Source: Burkholderiales bacterium
GTDB lineage: Bacteria > Pseudomonadota > Gammaproteobacteria > Burkholderiales > Burkholderiaceae_C
NCBI GenBank assembly: GCA_016000195.1
Contig: JAECRO010000008.1
Span: 1 to 64,000 of the forward strand
Direction of reading: 5' to 3'
Length of the DNA stretch: 64,000 nucleotides
Shown: positions 17,306-25,497 of the stretch, in pieces
Numbering within the stretch: position 1 is the first letter of the stretch
Layout of the letters: each line of letters opens with the position of its first letter
Notes under the pieces: model-generated
Databases searched by the model: none
The model's input: only the letters and a program-made list of their open reading frames with translations
What the model was told of the DNA's origin: nothing
Made by a program: the position numbers and the translations under genes

Positions 17306-17716
17306 ATGCCCGGCATCCACATCATCGACATTGAAGCGGCCATCAATTACTGGCGCGGCAAACAGCCTTCGCCCGACGGCGTGACGCTGGCGCCCGAGGT
17401 GCGCGCACTGGCCGGTGTGTATGCGCTTTTGGTGTTCCGGCATCAGGACTTGGCCGACGAAACCGCTTTTCCGGCCGATGCGCTGGCCGCCTGGCACGCC
17501 TGGTACGACACCACCGCCGACACGCCATGCATCGCCATCTGCTCGACCAGCCAGGGCGATGAATTGTGCAAGGGCTGCGGCCGCACTTTCGAGGAGGTGC
17601 AGCACTGGCTGGCGATGAGCCCGGTTGAGAAACGCATCACCTGGCGGCGCATCACGCAGGAGGCGACGGCCTGGCGCTTTGGCCGCTATGCCGACCGGGC
17701 GCTGGAGAAAAAATAG
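17306..17716 (+). CDS. DUF3717 + DUF1289 domain protein
   Basis: HIIDIEAAINYWRGKQPS...VYALLVFRH and CIAICSTSQGDELCKGCGRTFEEVQHW cysteine motif. Confidence 0.85.
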   Translation: MPGIHIIDIEAAINYWRGKQPSPDGVTLAPEVRALAGVYALLVFRHQDLADETAFPADALAAWHAWYDTTADTPCIAICSTSQGDELCKGCGRTFEEVQHWLAMSPVEKRITWRRITQEATAWRFGRYADRALEKK

Positions 17717-17730
17717 CTTCCGGCTCGCTG

Positions 17731-17790
17731 ATTTTAAGCCAAACAGGGCGTTTGCGCATACACAGCATGCGCTGGCAGCTATCAATTTAA
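17731..17790 (-). repeat. Dispersed family 1 element, intergenic copy
   Basis: TTAAATTGATAGCTGCCAGCGCATGCTGTGTATGCGCAAACGCCCTGTTTGGCTTAAAAT. Confidence 0.8.
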
Positions 17791-17823
17791 GAGTGCCCGG
17801 CATTTGGCCGCTGCACTGCCGGC

Positions 17824-18162
17824 ATGCTTCGCCTGGCCCGTGCCCCGAATATTGCCATTGCCGCGCTGTGGGTGGACACCTTGCAGCAGGCCGGTTACTC
17901 GGCCAGCGTGCAGCGCTATTTCCTGGGCAGCGTGGCGGGTGAATTGCCGCCCGACCCGTGCCAGCCCGAAGTCTGGCTGACGAACGACGAAGAACAGGCC
18001 GGCGCCCGCGCCTTGCTGGACGCGCTGCAGAACATGCCGCAGCTTGGCGCCGGGCCGAAAAAAAAGCGGGCTGTTCAAGGCCCGCTCTCAAGGTTCAGGC
18101 GTGCAGTCAGACCCGCCGGGCCAACTCCGCCGCCATGCCGACATAGCTGCCGGGCGTCATGA
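17824..18162 (+). CDS. DUF2007-like small protein
   Basis: MLRLARAPNIAIAALWVDTLQQAGYSASVQRYFLGSVAGELPPDPCQPEVWL; RBS-proximal ATG. Confidence 0.7.
   Translation: MLRLARAPNIAIAALWVDTLQQAGYSASVQRYFLGSVAGELPPDPCQPEVWLTNDEEQAGARALLDALQNMPQLGAGPKKKRAVQGPLSRFRRAVRPAGPTPPPCRHSCRAS
18055..18092 (-). terminator. Rho-independent terminator for purB
   Basis: Minus strand AGCGGGCCTTGAACAGCCCGCTTTTTTTTT. Confidence 0.85.
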
Positions 18163-19486
18163 CCAGCAGGCGATTTCTCTCGGCCTCGGGAATGTCCAGC
18201 GAGCGGATCAGCGCGTGCAGGTCTTCGGCCTTGACGGTCTTGCCGCGCGTGACTTCCTTGAGCTTTTCGTAGGCGCCCGCTACGGCGTAGCGGCGCATCA
18301 CCGTCTGGATCGGCTCGGCCAGCACTTCCCATGAGCTGTTCAGGTCATCGGCCAGCGCTTCGTTGTTGAGTTCGAGCTTGTTCAGGCCGATGCACAGCGC
18401 GTTGTAGGCCAGCACGGCGTAGCCCAGCGCCACGCCCATGTTGCGCAGCACGGTCGAGTCGGTCAGGTCGCGCTGCCAGCGGCTGATGGGCAGCTTTTCG
18501 CTCATGTGGCGCAGCATGGCGTTGGCCAGGCCCAGGTTGCCCTCGGCATTTTCAAAGTCAATCGGGTTGACCTTGTGCGGCATGGTCGAGGAGCCGATTT
18601 CGCCCTCTTTGAGGTGCTGCTTGAAGTAGCCGAGGCTGACGTAGCCCCAGATGTCGCGCGCCAGGTCGATCAAAATGGTGTTGGTGCGGGCCACGGCGTC
18701 GAACAGCTCGGCCATGTAGTCGTGCGGCTCGATCTGGATGCTGTAGGGCTGGAAGGTCAGGCCCAGGCCCAGCGGCTCGGGCGTTTCAATCACATGGCGG
18801 CTGAAGGCTTCCCAGTCAAAGTCGGGGCAGGCGGCCAGATGGGCGTTGTAGTTGCCCACCGCGCCGTTCATCTTGGCCATCAGCCTGATGCCGGCGATGG
18901 TTTCGCGCGTCTTGGTCAGGCGAACGACCACGTTGGCCAGTTCCTTGCCCACGGTGGTCGGGCTGGCGGTCTGGCCGTGGGTGCGGCTGAGCATGGGCGC
19001 CTCGGCATGCTCGTGCGCCATCTGGCGCAGCTTGTCGATGACCTTGTCCAGCGCCGGCAGCACGACCTGTTCGCGGCTGCTTTTGAGCTGCAGGGCCTGG
19101 CTGGTGTTGTTGATGTCTTCGCTGGTGCAGGCAAAGTGGACAAATTCGCTGGCCGCCTGCAGCTCGGGCCGGGCTTCGAACTTCGACTTGATCCAGTATT
19201 CGACGGCTTTCACGTCGTGGTTGGTGGTTTTTTCAATCGTCTTGATGGCGCAGGCGTCGGCTTCGGAGAAGTTCTTGACCAGGCCCAGCAAATAGGTGCG
19301 CGCGCCGGGGCTGAGCGGTTTGAATTCGGCGAATCTGGCGTCTGACAGCGCAATGAACCAGGCGATTTCGACCTGAACCCGGCGGTGCATATAGCCTTGC
19401 TCGGACATCAGAGGGCGCAGGGTGGCGAGTTTGGCGGCGTATCGGCCGTCCAGCGGCGACAGGGCGTTGATGGGTGAAAAGCTCAT
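18107..19486 (-). CDS. purB: Adenylosuccinate lyase
   Basis: SPLDGRYAAKLATLRPLMSE; GSSTMPHKVNPIDFENAEGN signature. Confidence 0.98.
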   Translation of the reverse strand: MSFSPINALSPLDGRYAAKLATLRPLMSEQGYMHRRVQVEIAWFIALSDARFAEFKPLSPGARTYLLGLVKNFSEADACAIKTIEKTTNHDVKAVEYWIKSKFEARPELQAASEFVHFACTSEDINNTSQALQLKSSREQVVLPALDKVIDKLRQMAHEHAEAPMLSRTHGQTASPTTVGKELANVVVRLTKTRETIAGIRLMAKMNGAVGNYNAHLAACPDFDWEAFSRHVIETPEPLGLGLTFQPYSIQIEPHDYMAELFDAVARTNTILIDLARDIWGYVSLGYFKQHLKEGEIGSSTMPHKVNPIDFENAEGNLGLANAMLRHMSEKLPISRWQRDLTDSTVLRNMGVALGYAVLAYNALCIGLNKLELNNEALADDLNSSWEVLAEPIQTVMRRYAVAGAYEKLKEVTRGKTVKAEDLHALIRSLDIPEAERNRLLVMTPGSYVGMAAELARRV

Positions 19487-19642
19487 GGGCGTGATTGTAG
19501 GCCGGGCTGGTCAAGGTGTCGGCGCCTGCTGAAAGCCTGCAAACCTGGCGCGCGGTGCCTGACATCACGGCAGCCGCGCCTTGACTCGATAGAATCTACC
19601 CTTCCCCGGACCACGACCAGAACCCAAGACCCAAGCCCAATC

Positions 19643-20257
19643 ATGAAACTCATCGGATCCGCCACCAGTCCCTATGTACGCAAGGTGCGCATTGTGATGG
19701 CAGAAAAAAAGCTCGACTACCAGTTTGTCCTGGAAGATGTCTGGGCCGAGAACTCCACCATGAGCAACTTCAACCCGCTGGGCAAGGCGCCCTGCCTGGT
19801 CATGGAGGCGGGCGAGGCGATATTTGACTCGCGCGTCATCGTCGAATACCTGGACACGCTCTCGCCCGTGGGCAAGCTGATCCCGGCGCAGGGCCGCGAG
19901 CGCGCCGAGGTCAAGACCTGGGAGGCGCTGGCCGATGGCGTGATGGATGCCGCCCTGCTGGCCCGGCTGGAAGCCACCTGGTCCGGCCGTGGCGCCGAGC
20001 AGCGCTGCGACGCCTGGATCGCGCGCCAAATGGGAAAAATCGACACCGCGCTGCAGGCCATGAGCAAGGGCCTGGGCGACAAGGCGCATTGCAGCGGCGT
20101 GCATTTCAGCCTGTCGGATGTGGCGGTCGGCTGTGCCCTGGGCTATCTGGATTTCCGCTTTCCAGAGATCGCCTGGCGCGAAACCCATCCCAAGCTGGCC
20201 CGGCTGCAGCAAAAGCTTGCCCTGCGCCCCAGCTTCGCGGAAGTGCCGGCGGGCTGA
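19643..20257 (+). CDS. Glutathione S-transferase family protein
   Basis: MKLIGSATSPYVRKVRIVMAEKKLDYQFVLEDVW...FDSRVIVEYLD. Confidence 0.93.
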   Translation: MKLIGSATSPYVRKVRIVMAEKKLDYQFVLEDVWAENSTMSNFNPLGKAPCLVMEAGEAIFDSRVIVEYLDTLSPVGKLIPAQGRERAEVKTWEALADGVMDAALLARLEATWSGRGAEQRCDAWIARQMGKIDTALQAMSKGLGDKAHCSGVHFSLSDVAVGCALGYLDFRFPEIAWRETHPKLARLQQKLALRPSFAEVPAG

Positions 20258-20680
20258 CGCCAGGAGCCGCAACGCTTTTCGCATCAAGTAAACGCGGCCC
20301 CCAAGGGGCTGATTTTTTGGCGGCCCGGCGAAAAACTTCCTGCTGCGACTGGCGCAGGCGTTTCTTGAGCCAGCAGAGCGCGGCTCATGCCGCTGCCCGG
20401 AAGATAAAAATGCTGCGAAGCGCCCCGGTGCGAACAAGGGAGTGAGGGAGGAGTGAAACCGCCCCGGGAGGGCAAACCGGCCTGGCTGGCCGGAAAGGCT
20501 TCGCAGCAGTGAAACTGTGGCTACCTTGCGCCGGCTTTGTCGTGCAATTTGTCGTGCAATGCCGGGGACAGGGTAAACGATAGGAGTGAATGCAGCCTAA
20601 ACGAGTTCCGCGCTGCCGGGAAGTGAGCCGGTAAAGTTTTGTTAAGCGGTGGCTGGCTCCCAGCGCCGTGCGCGCGGCGC

Positions 20681-20913
20681 TCATGGCCTGGCCAGCTGCT
20701 GAAAGAGCGGGCTGGCGTCCTTGCCGCTGTACTGGCACAGCGACTGTGGCTTTTCATCCTGCAGGCGCAACACGTTTTGTTGCAAAAGTGCGGGGCAAAC
20801 CGGCTGCGCGACAGGCGCAGGCGTGCCCGGGCTGGCTGCCTTTACCGGGCGGACGCCAGTGCGGCGCTGGCAACGAGCGCCAATACCCAAGGCGCGAAAG
20901 ACAAAGCGGGCAT
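20681..20913 (-). pseudogene. Glutathione peroxidase-like N-terminal remnant
   Basis: MPALSFAPWVLALVASAALASAR* then +1 frame VAQPVCPALLQQNVLRLQDEKPQSLCQYSGK; lacks the NTASxCGFT active site. Confidence 0.5.
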
Positions 20914-21085
20914 GGCGGGCTTACATAAAAAGGGGTGGTTTACATCTATACGCACGGGCCTGGCCGGCAAAAACCGTGAAGGGGGCTGTTTGTCACAGTC
21001 CCTTCCTAAAATTCAGCGATGCCCCGGGCCGCCGCTGCATCCGGTGCGCGGTGGACTGCATATCTGCCGGACAAGGAGTTTTTCA

Positions 21086-21964
21086 ATGCTTTATCCCGAA
21101 TTGTTCAAACAGCTCGAAGCCGTCCGCTGGAACATGGACACGGACATTGCGTGGGCCGGTTTTGATGCTTTGCGGCTGACCGACGAGCAGGCCCGGACCA
21201 TCCGCATGAACGCCATCACCGAATGGTCGGCCCTGCCGGCGACCGAGATGTTCCTGCGCGACAACCGGGGCGACAGCGATTTCTCGGCCTTCATGTCGAT
21301 CTGGTTCTTCGAGGAGCAAAAGCATTCGCTGGTGCTGATGGAATACCTGCGGCGCTTTCGGCCCGCGCTGGTGCCAACCGAAGCCGAGCTGCACGCGGTG
21401 CGCTTCGAGTTCGAGCCCGCGCCGCCGCTCGAAACCCTGATGCTGCATTTCTGCGGCGAGATTCGCCTGAACCACTGGTATCGCTGCGCCAGCGAATGGC
21501 ATACCGAGCCGGTCATCAAACAAATCTACACCCTGATCGGCCAGGACGAGGCGCGCCACGGCGGCGCTTACCTGCGCTACATGAGGCGCGCCATCGGCCA
21601 GTCCGGCGACGAAGCCCGGGCCGCCTTCGCCAAGGTCGGCATACTGATGGCCAGCACCCGGCGCACCGCGCAGGCCCTGCACCCGACCAACCTGCACGTC
21701 AACAAGGCCTTGTTTCCGCGCGACACCATCCAGAGCCGCCTGCCCGACCCGGAGTGGCTGGCGCACTGGCTCGACACGCAGATTTGCTTCGGCGCGGCGT
21801 GGGAAACGAAAGTGGTCGAGCGCATCCTGCACAATCTGGGGCTTTTGCTGGGCCAGCCTTTCAAGACCGTCCAGCAGCTCAACCACTACCGCAAGGCGCT
21901 GGGCCGCCAGATGGAGACGGCCCCGGCGCCTGGCGCCACCTCAGAGTCAGGGCAAGCCGCATGA
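21086..21964 (+). CDS. Ferritin-like/acyl-ACP desaturase-like diiron protein
   Basis: WFFEEQKHSLVLMEYLRRF (EExxH) and GQDEARHGGAYLRYMRR (DExxH); RBS AAGGAG. Confidence 0.75.
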   Translation: MLYPELFKQLEAVRWNMDTDIAWAGFDALRLTDEQARTIRMNAITEWSALPATEMFLRDNRGDSDFSAFMSIWFFEEQKHSLVLMEYLRRFRPALVPTEAELHAVRFEFEPAPPLETLMLHFCGEIRLNHWYRCASEWHTEPVIKQIYTLIGQDEARHGGAYLRYMRRAIGQSGDEARAAFAKVGILMASTRRTAQALHPTNLHVNKALFPRDTIQSRLPDPEWLAHWLDTQICFGAAWETKVVERILHNLGLLLGQPFKTVQQLNHYRKALGRQMETAPAPGATSESGQAA

Positions 21965-22455
21965 AACCACCCGCATTCCTCGACAAGATTTCCGCCCGCG
22001 ACGACGCCCGCGCCCGCGTCGCCGCGCTGCCGCCGCCGGTGGTGTTCACCAACGGCGTGTTCGACGTGCTGCACTGCGGCCACGCCACCTATCTGGCGCA
22101 GGCTAGAGAGCTCGGCGCCAGCCTGGTGGTGGCGCTCAACACCGACGCCTCTGCCCGGCGCCTGGGCAAAGGCCCGGAGCGCCCGCTGAACCGGCAGGAA
22201 GACCGCGCCGTGCTGATCGCCGCGCTCGAATCGGTCAGCCTGGTGACGTGGTTTGACGAAGACACGCCGCTGGAACTCATCAGCGAACTCAAGCCCGACG
22301 TGCTGGTCAAGGGCGGCGACTACGACATGGACAAGCTGGCCGAGACGGCGGTGGTGAAAGCCTACGGCGGGCAGGCGCTGGCGATTCCGTTTGTCGAGGG
22401 GTATTCGACGACGGCGCTGGTGAGGAAGATTCGTGGGGATTCTGCGGCGGGGTGA
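21961..22455 (+). CDS. rfaE2: D-glycero-beta-D-manno-heptose 1-phosphate adenylyltransferase
   Basis: VVFTNGVFDVLHCGHATYLAQAR; DVLVKGGDYDMDKL. Confidence 0.93.
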   Translation: MKPPAFLDKISARDDARARVAALPPPVVFTNGVFDVLHCGHATYLAQARELGASLVVALNTDASARRLGKGPERPLNRQEDRAVLIAALESVSLVTWFDEDTPLELISELKPDVLVKGGDYDMDKLAETAVVKAYGGQALAIPFVEGYSTTALVRKIRGDSAAG

Positions 22456-22460
22456 GGATT

Positions 22461-22525
22461 GCTATTGTATTGATAGCTGGTTGCGCATGCTCTGATTGCG
22501 CGAGAGGCTGATTCCATTAAAAATC
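22461..22525 (+). repeat. Dispersed family 1 element, intergenic copy
   Basis: GCTATTGTATTGATAGCTGGTTGCGCATGCTCTGATTGCGCGAGAGGCTGATTCCATTAAAAAT. Confidence 0.78.
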
Positions 22526-22547
22526 TGATAACTGCTCGGGTGCCTGT

Positions 22548-22585
22548 AACTTCCGTCATTCCCGCGAAGGCGGGAATCCTGTAGG
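22548..22585. repeat. REP-like palindrome, same family as 3643-3800
   Basis: AACTTCCGTCATTCCCGCGAAGGCGGGAATCCTG. Confidence 0.85.
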
Positions 22586-22591
22586 AACGGC

Positions 22592-25429
22592 TTACGCGCC
22601 GGGCTTGAAGATCACGTCCCACAGCGCCAGGATGGCGTTGCGTTCGTCCTGCAACTCGGGCGGCATGACCTGTGTCGGCTCTTCGTTCAGGCGCGCGCGG
22701 TGCTGCACCCGCCGCAGTTCGCGGTAGGCGCTGGCGGCGTCCTGGCCCACGCCGTCGGGCAGCAGGCCGGCCGCTTCGGCGCGCTGCAGCAGCGCGATGT
22801 TGCCGACGTTGCCGATCAGCTCCGGGTGCCGGGCCGACTGCGACAGCACCAGGAACTGCACCGCGAATTCGGCATCGACCATGCCGCCGGGGCTGTGCTT
22901 GAGGTCGAACTTGCCGCCCCTGACCGGGTGCGCGCCGCGCACTTTCTGGCGCATCTCGACGATTTCGCGGCTCAGCGCCTGCGGATCGCGCGGCGCGGTG
23001 ATGACCGCCCGGCGCACCTCGTCGAAGCGCTGGCGCAGGGAGGCGTCGCCCAGCACGCAGCGCGCGCGCGTCATGGCCTGGTGTTCCCAGGTCCAGGCGG
23101 TGTTGCTGCCGCGCTGCTGCTGGTAGTTGGCATAGGCCGCGAAAGGCGTGACCAGCAGGCCCGAGTTGCCGTTGGGCCGCAGCGCGGTGTCGATCTCGTA
23201 CAGATCGCCTTCGCCGGTCTTGAGGGTCAGCCAGTTGATGAGCTTGCGAACGAAGGCGGCATACACCTCGGGCGCGCGCTCGTCCTCGTCTTCATAGACA
23301 AACACGATGTCCAGGTCGCTGCCGTAGCCCAGCTCCTTGCCGCCCAGCTTGCCGTAGGCAATGATGGCGAACTGCGGCCCTTCACTGTCACTGCGGTGCC
23401 GGTTTTTAAGGTGCTTCCAGCACCAGTGGGTCGCGATGCCGAGAATCGACTCGGCCAGCGCGCTCAGGTCGTCGGCCACCTGCTCGACGGTGAGCGCGCC
23501 TTCCACGTCGCGCGCCAGGGTGCGAAACACCTCGACATGGTGGGCGCGGCGCAGCAGGTTGAGGCAGGTTTCCTCGTCATCCTCGCCGGTGCGCCTGAGC
23601 GCTGCGAGCCGCTGCTGCAGCTCGCGGGAAAAGGCGGCCGCGTCAAAGCGCTCGTGCAGCAGCTCGTCGCTGGCCAGCTCGTCGATCACGCCGGGGTGCT
23701 GCATCAGGTAGCGCGCCGGCCATTTGGCCGCGCCCAGCAGCCGCAGCAGCCGCTCATGCACGGCCGGGCGCTCCATCAGCAGCGCCAGGTAGCTTTCGCG
23801 CCGCAGCAGCGGCTCGATCCAGTCGATCAGCCGCAAGGCCGCTTCTTCAGTCACCGTGCCTTCGGCCAGCCACTGGGCAGTACGCTGCACCAGCCGGCTC
23901 AGGCGCGCGCGCGAATCCTCGCGCAGCGCGCGGATGCGCGGGTGCTGGCGCCACAGGGCCAGGCGGCTCCTGAACTGCGCCGGCCACTCGGGCGGCAGCT
24001 GGTCGAGCAGGTCGTCGAGCTGCGGCACCGGCTTTGCGCCCGCCTTGCCGCAGCCATTGCCATTGCACTGGGGCTTGCCGCCAAGCAGGATGTCGAACTC
24101 GCCGGCCACCAGTTCGCGGTGGGTGTCCAGCTCGCACAGGAAGGCGCAGCAGTTGCCGTAGCCCATGGTCCGGGCAATCCAGGCCAGGTCGTCGTCGCGC
24201 GTCGGCAGGACGTGCGTCTGCTGGTCGTCCAGGTACTGGATGCGGTGCTCGACGCGGCGCAGGAAGTCATAGGCGCGGGCCATGGCGTCGGCCGTGTCCT
24301 GCGGCATCAGGCCGGCATGGGCGACGCGCTGCAGGGCGTCCAGCGTGGGCCGGGTGCGCAGCTCGGGGAACTGCCCGCCGCGCACGACCTGCAGCACCTG
24401 CACCGTGAATTCGATCTCGCGGATGCCGCCGCGCGACATCTTCACGTCGTTGGCGCGCTCGGGGTGGCCGGCGCTGCGCTTGGCTGCATGCTCGCGGATT
24501 TGCCGGTGCAGCACGCGCAGCGCATCGAACACGCTGTAGTCGAGGTAGCGCCGGAAGACAAACGGCAGCACCGGGCCGCGCAAGGCCTGCGCCGAGCCGC
24601 TGTCGATGCATTCGAGCGGCGCGACGACGCGGCTCTTGAGCCAGGCAAAGCGCTCCCATTCGCGGCCCTGCGCCTGGAAATACTCTTCCAGCGCGCTCAG
24701 CGACACCGCCGCCGGGCCGGAGTTGCCGTTGGGCCGCAGCGCCAGATCGACGCGAAACACAAAGCCATGCTCGGTCGCATCGCCAATCAGGCTGAACACC
24801 GAGCGCACCTGGCGCGCGAAATACTCGTGGTTGGAAATCTGGCCCCGGCCGTCGGGCCGGCCTGCGGTCTCGCCGTCCTGGTCATAGACGTAGATCAGGT
24901 CGATGTCGCTGGAGACGTTGAGTTCGCGCGCACCGAGCTTGCCCATGCCGACCACCCACATTTGCGCCGGCACGCCGTTAGCGGCCTGGGGCGCGCCGTG
25001 CTGCGCATCGAGCGTTTCCCGGGAGTGGCGCATGGCCACGTCGAGCGCCAGTTCGGCCAGCTCGGTCATGGCCCGGGTCACGACATTCAGCGCAACGCCA
25101 GCCCCCTCGGGGGGCAGCGAACCACACGCAGTGTGGAGCGTGGGGGCTTCTTGACTGCAGTCCAGCACCACCAGCCGTTCCAGGACCAGCTGGCGCAACA
25201 CGCGCAGGGCGGCGCCGGTTTCCAGGCCGCCGGTCAGCAGCGCATCGAGCGTGGCCTGCATCATGGCGCGCACCGGCTCGCCAGCCGGCAGCAGCGGCAT
25301 CTGTGTGGCATAGCGGCGGCGAATGCGCTGGACATAACGCGAGTACGACGAAGCCGGCGAGGTGGCCGGGGCGGTCAACCCCACGGCAACAGGGGTTGTT
25401 GGACAGCCAGTTGAGGAATCGGGCATCAC
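22592..25429 (-). CDS. glnE: Bifunctional glutamine synthetase adenylyltransferase/deadenylase
   Basis: MGKLGARELNVSSDIDLIYVYD and YGKLGGKELGYGSDLDIVFVYED twin nucleotidyltransferase motifs. Confidence 0.97.
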   Translation of the reverse strand: MMPDSSTGCPTTPVAVGLTAPATSPASSYSRYVQRIRRRYATQMPLLPAGEPVRAMMQATLDALLTGGLETGAALRVLRQLVLERLVVLDCSQEAPTLHTACGSLPPEGAGVALNVVTRAMTELAELALDVAMRHSRETLDAQHGAPQAANGVPAQMWVVGMGKLGARELNVSSDIDLIYVYDQDGETAGRPDGRGQISNHEYFARQVRSVFSLIGDATEHGFVFRVDLALRPNGNSGPAAVSLSALEEYFQAQGREWERFAWLKSRVVAPLECIDSGSAQALRGPVLPFVFRRYLDYSVFDALRVLHRQIREHAAKRSAGHPERANDVKMSRGGIREIEFTVQVLQVVRGGQFPELRTRPTLDALQRVAHAGLMPQDTADAMARAYDFLRRVEHRIQYLDDQQTHVLPTRDDDLAWIARTMGYGNCCAFLCELDTHRELVAGEFDILLGGKPQCNGNGCGKAGAKPVPQLDDLLDQLPPEWPAQFRSRLALWRQHPRIRALREDSRARLSRLVQRTAQWLAEGTVTEEAALRLIDWIEPLLRRESYLALLMERPAVHERLLRLLGAAKWPARYLMQHPGVIDELASDELLHERFDAAAFSRELQQRLAALRRTGEDDEETCLNLLRRAHHVEVFRTLARDVEGALTVEQVADDLSALAESILGIATHWCWKHLKNRHRSDSEGPQFAIIAYGKLGGKELGYGSDLDIVFVYEDEDERAPEVYAAFVRKLINWLTLKTGEGDLYEIDTALRPNGNSGLLVTPFAAYANYQQQRGSNTAWTWEHQAMTRARCVLGDASLRQRFDEVRRAVITAPRDPQALSREIVEMRQKVRGAHPVRGGKFDLKHSPGGMVDAEFAVQFLVLSQSARHPELIGNVGNIALLQRAEAAGLLPDGVGQDAASAYRELRRVQHRARLNEEPTQVMPPELQDERNAILALWDVIFKPGA
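25091..25150. repeat. GC-rich repeat family 2, intragenic copy in glnE
   Basis: CGCAACGCCAGCCCCCTCGGGGGGCAGCGAACCACACGCAGTGTGGAGCGTGGGGGCTTC. Confidence 0.75.
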
Positions 25430-25497
25430 ACTACTTCACAAACTTCGTGGTTCTGCGCCGGCCGGTTTTACCGTCGGCGGTCATAATTCTCAGGTCA

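Noticed and set aside
22700-25414. 904-aa antisense ORF opposite glnE (and similar long antisense ORFs at 25609-27597, 27772-29184, 33157-35088, 53079-54569)
   Set aside because: Same artefact of third-position GC; no RBS, no domain, full overlap with well-supported genes.
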